NCBI RefSeq assembly: GCF_011044175.1
Contig: NZ_CP049057.1
Location: 2,061,501 to 2,125,500 of the forward strand
Source: Rasiella rasia
GTDB taxonomy: Bacteria > Bacteroidota > Bacteroidia > Flavobacteriales > Flavobacteriaceae
Reading direction: 5' to 3'
Length of the DNA stretch: 64,000 bases
The notes under the pieces: model-generated
Database searches by the model: none
Told to the model about the DNA's origin: nothing
The model's input: the letters and a program-made list of their open reading frames with translations, nothing else
In this document: piece by piece, positions 62,354 to 64,000 of the stretch
Layout: the number at the start of each line of letters is the position of its first letter
How positions within the stretch are numbered: position 1 is the stretch's first letter
Translations under genes and position numbers: made by a program

Positions 62354-63010
62354 CTAATTTGTTTGAATGTATAGATTTTCAGCAATCTTTTTTGATATAA
62401 AAAACTGGTCTCTCCCTACTTGAATGACCATTGATCCATCAAAAAACTCTTTGCCTAGCACCTTAATTTTTGTACCTATTGTGATATTTTTTTTGTCTAA
62501 GTATTGTAAAAAATCGCTGTTACTTTCTTTTACTCCAACACAAACGCCATTTTGCTTTTTACTCAGTTCAGAAAGCAATTTTTTCTCGGTTGGCTTTACA
62601 TTTCCATGCTTATCAGGAATGGGGTCCCCGTGCGGGTCGAAATCTGGAAATCCTAAAAACTTATCCAATCTAGTGACCAACTCTTCACTTTGTACGTGCT
62701 CTAATTGTTCTGCAATTTCATGCACTTCATCCCAATGAAATTTCAGCTTTTCAACCAAAAACACCTCCCAAAGGCGGTGCTTTCTAATAACGTTAGCGGC
62801 GGTTTTTCTACCAGATTCTGTTAACGATGTGCCTTTATACTTTATATATGAAAGCACTTCCTTTTCTGCCAATTTCTGAACCATATCGGTTACAGACGAA
62901 GGTTTTGTTTCCATCACCTCAGCGATGGCATTTGTACTTACCGCACCCTGATGTTTACTTTCAAGATGGTAAATGGCTTTAAGGTAATTTTCTTCTGCGA
63001 GTGAAAACAT
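62354..63010 (-). CDS. DtxR/MntR family metal-dependent regulator
   Basis: A 218-residue regulator with an N-terminal winged helix (LAEENYLKAIYHLESKHQGAVSTNAIAEVMETKPSSVTDMVQKLAEKEVLSYIKYKG, about residues 3-60), a dimerisation domain with metal ligands (HRLWEVFLVEKLKFHWDEVHEIAEQLEHV, about 78-106) and a C-terminal FeoA/SH3-like domain (about 145-218). It should repress the operon in the presence of Mn2+ or Fe2+. It is the first gene of the operon, so it is probably autoregulated through the operator at 63054-63069. Confidence 0.85.
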   Translation of the reverse strand: MFSLAEENYLKAIYHLESKHQGAVSTNAIAEVMETKPSSVTDMVQKLAEKEVLSYIKYKGTSLTESGRKTAANVIRKHRLWEVFLVEKLKFHWDEVHEIAEQLEHVQSEELVTRLDKFLGFPDFDPHGDPIPDKHGNVKPTEKKLLSELSKKQNGVCVGVKESNSDFLQYLDKKNITIGTKIKVLGKEFFDGSMVIQVGRDQFFISKKIAENLYIQTN

Positions 63011-63014
63011 GCGG

Positions 63015-63022
63015 CAAAGGTA
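63015..63022 (-). promoter_or_regulatory. -10 element of the metal operon, directly before the start codon
   Basis: Reading the minus strand, TACCTTTG (63022-63015) fits TAnnTTTG and is only 4 nt from the ATG of the DtxR-family gene (first base 63010). The transcript would then begin at or next to the start codon, i.e. leaderless or nearly so. A TTG -33 element is not obvious. Confidence 0.5.
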
Positions 63023-63053
63023 ATCTATTTTTTTGATTTATATAGTTTTTATT

Positions 63054-63069
63054 TTTAGTCTTGTCTAAA
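63054..63069. promoter_or_regulatory. Putative DtxR/MntR operator
   Basis: TTTAGTCTTGTCTAAA (63054-63069) is an imperfect 16-bp palindrome with outer arms TTTAG/CTAAA; 12 of 16 bases pair. It resembles the TTTAGGnnnnCCTAAA-type sites bound by MntR-like proteins and lies about 30 bp upstream of the -10 element. Repression by the neighbouring regulator is inferred. Confidence 0.45.
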
Positions 63070-63110
63070 TTTAATCGCGTAAAATAGACTAGCTTATGTA
63101 AAATCTCAAT

Positions 63111-63605
63111 TTATCTTAGGGGGAATCCTTTGGCGGCCCACCATGGGTGAAGTTCAATCTCAAGTCTTCCGGCCTGTACCATGGGGTCCATATTGGCCAA
63201 ACTATCTGCAATTTTTAACGTAGGGACATTATAAATAGTTACCCCTCTTATCTCCCCATCATCTGCAAAGGGTCCAGAAATATCTGCAAAGCCTTGGGCA
63301 TACATACTCCCTAGATGCTCTAAATGCAGACGTTGCAAACTATCGGCTTCTGCTTGATTCTGACTGCGATTGGGTCCTGCCTTTAAAAATGCCATAAAAT
63401 ATTGTTGCATTACTACGGTATCTCCAGAATCTGGGTCTATATAATCAAAAATTTGAAATCCGTCTGCTGTAAGTTGTGCCTTAAGTGCAGCAATAGATGG
63501 CTTCTCATCTTCTGGACAGGGTTCCATGATATATTCTCGCTGTATTTCTGGTTTACACGCTACAATAGTAATCAACAGCAATAATAAGAGTAGATTGTTT
63601 TTCAT
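63111..63605 (-). CDS. YCII-domain lipoprotein
   Basis: A 164-residue predicted lipoprotein (MKNNLLLLLLLITIVAC; Cys17). After a linker of about 50 residues the YCII-related fold appears: YFMAFLKAGPNRSQNQ, then RLHLEHLGSMYAQGFADISGPFADDGEIRGVTIYNV, with the conserved His and the GPF motif of the family, and the C-terminal LEIELHPWWAAKGF. YCII proteins share a ferredoxin-like fold with uncertain catalytic roles; an exported form is uncommon. Confidence 0.75.
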   Translation of the reverse strand: MKNNLLLLLLLITIVACKPEIQREYIMEPCPEDEKPSIAALKAQLTADGFQIFDYIDPDSGDTVVMQQYFMAFLKAGPNRSQNQAEADSLQRLHLEHLGSMYAQGFADISGPFADDGEIRGVTIYNVPTLKIADSLANMDPMVQAGRLEIELHPWWAAKGFPLR

Positions 63606-63638
63606 TGTAATATTATTAATTGGTTTTTCTGAAATATC

Positions 63639-64000
63639 TTACCATTTGCTAAATGGATTTTTGCTTAAACATGAGTTATAATATTGTATCTCTCCTGTTA
63701 CTTCCGCTCCTAGCCATGATGGTTTGTTGAATGCTTCGTTGGCTGTAGTGAGTTCAATTTCGGCTATTTGCAACCCTTTATTGCTCCCCTTAAATTCATC
63801 AACCTCAAAAATATGTGCCCCAACTTTCACGTTGTACCTTGTTTTTTCGATAACACCTGCTTCGCATAATCTCATCAATGCCTCGGCTTCATCTAATTGT
63901 ATTTCGTGCTCCCATTCAAATCGCGTGGTTCCTTCCTTATTAGATTTCCCCTTTATGGTTAAAAATCCCTTTTTACCCTTAATGCGCACCCGTACTGTAC
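63639..64000 (-). CDS. CYTH domain protein, 5' end cut by the window edge
   Basis: The frame is open to the right edge and gives about 120 residues of the C-terminal side. TVRVRIKGKKGFLTIKGKSNKEGTTRFEWEHEI shows the CYTH strand pattern (R-x-R and K-x-K positions), followed by LCEAGVIEKTRYNV, FEVDEFKGSNKGLQIAEIEL and the end FSKW. CYTH enzymes act on triphosphates or related phosphorylated substrates, e.g. thiamine triphosphatase or polyphosphate hydrolysis. The N-terminal EIERKFL signature should lie beyond 64000. An internal GTG at 63989 is not taken as the start. Confidence 0.8.
   Translation of the reverse strand, partial: TVRVRIKGKKGFLTIKGKSNKEGTTRFEWEHEIQLDEAEALMRLCEAGVIEKTRYNVKVGAHIFEVDEFKGSNKGLQIAEIELTTANEAFNKPSWLGAEVTGEIQYYNSCLSKNPFSKW

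Noticed and set aside
1-64000. tRNA, rRNA, CRISPR or insertion sequences
   Set aside because: No cloverleaf-like segments, spaced repeats, transposase frames or rRNA stretches were recognised in the gaps; all gaps are below 260 bp.

Overview
The window looks like chromosomal DNA of a marine-type member of the Flavobacteriaceae (Bacteroidota). The evidence is AT-rich sequence, a protein with a type IX secretion C-terminal sorting domain, TAnnTTTG-type -10 elements, no clear Shine-Dalgarno sequences, and families typical of the group (DUF4286 next to ksgA, DUF4199, DUF1800/DUF1501 pair, FeoB-associated Cys-rich protein). The genus cannot be fixed from the sequence. I see no rRNA, tRNA, CRISPR array, insertion sequence, integrase or phage attachment site. 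Coding density is very high, and no gene-free stretch exceeds 300 bases (the longest is about 250 bp, 44677-44928).

Layout. 1-12.3 kb (+): housekeeping and accessory genes: rRNA methylase KsgA, Mg2+ transporter MgtE, thioesterase, cupin, 2-hydroxyacid dehydrogenase, membrane-anchored LuxR-type regulator with DUF4199, VOC proteins, CutC, two TM2 proteins, ArsR and AraC regulators, and a serine hydrolase. 12.3-16.7 kb (-): DUF5995, a fused OlsF-like acyltransferase, aspartate kinase and a GNAT protein. 16.8-22.2 kb (+): fructose-1,6-bisphosphatase, then a cluster with two Ras/Rab-like small GTPases. Each GTPase is followed by a protein with a related N-terminal sensor-like domain. The second of these is a hybrid histidine kinase with a degenerate ATP-binding box and a receiver that lacks its phospho-acceptor Asp. 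22.8-28.6 kb (+): the four-gene ligase-associated DNA repair set (exonuclease, ligase, Lhr-type helicase, PdeM). 28.7-31.9 kb: secreted DUF1800/DUF1501 pair. 32-35 kb: MetG and a histone-deacetylase-like amidohydrolase.

35.2-42.1 kb (+) is an eight-gene contractile-injection-type cassette: sheath, two tube proteins, a DUF5908-LysM protein, a VgrG-like spike, a very short tape-measure-family protein, an AAA+ ATPase and a PAAR-like tip. It has no recognisable baseplate wedge, cap, fibre or toxin gene in the window. 42.1-44.7 kb (-): RecQ and a tail-less SSB. 44.9-49.7 kb (+): methyltransferase, then acetate uptake and activation (DUF4212, SSS symporter, Acs). 49.7-54.5 kb: RseP (-), SCO protein, and FeoA-FeoB plus a 52-residue FeoB-associated protein (+). 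54.5-57.5 kb (-): a large zinc metalloprotease lipoprotein and a small lipoprotein. 57.5-63.0 kb (-): a DtxR/MntR-headed Mn/Zn ABC import operon with its own outer-membrane protein. The window ends with a YCII lipoprotein and a CYTH protein cut by the edge.

The two loci most worth attention are the duplicated GTPase/pseudo-kinase cluster (17.8-22.2 kb) and the reduced contractile injection cassette (35.2-42.1 kb). All functional statements come from reading motifs by eye; no database search was run.
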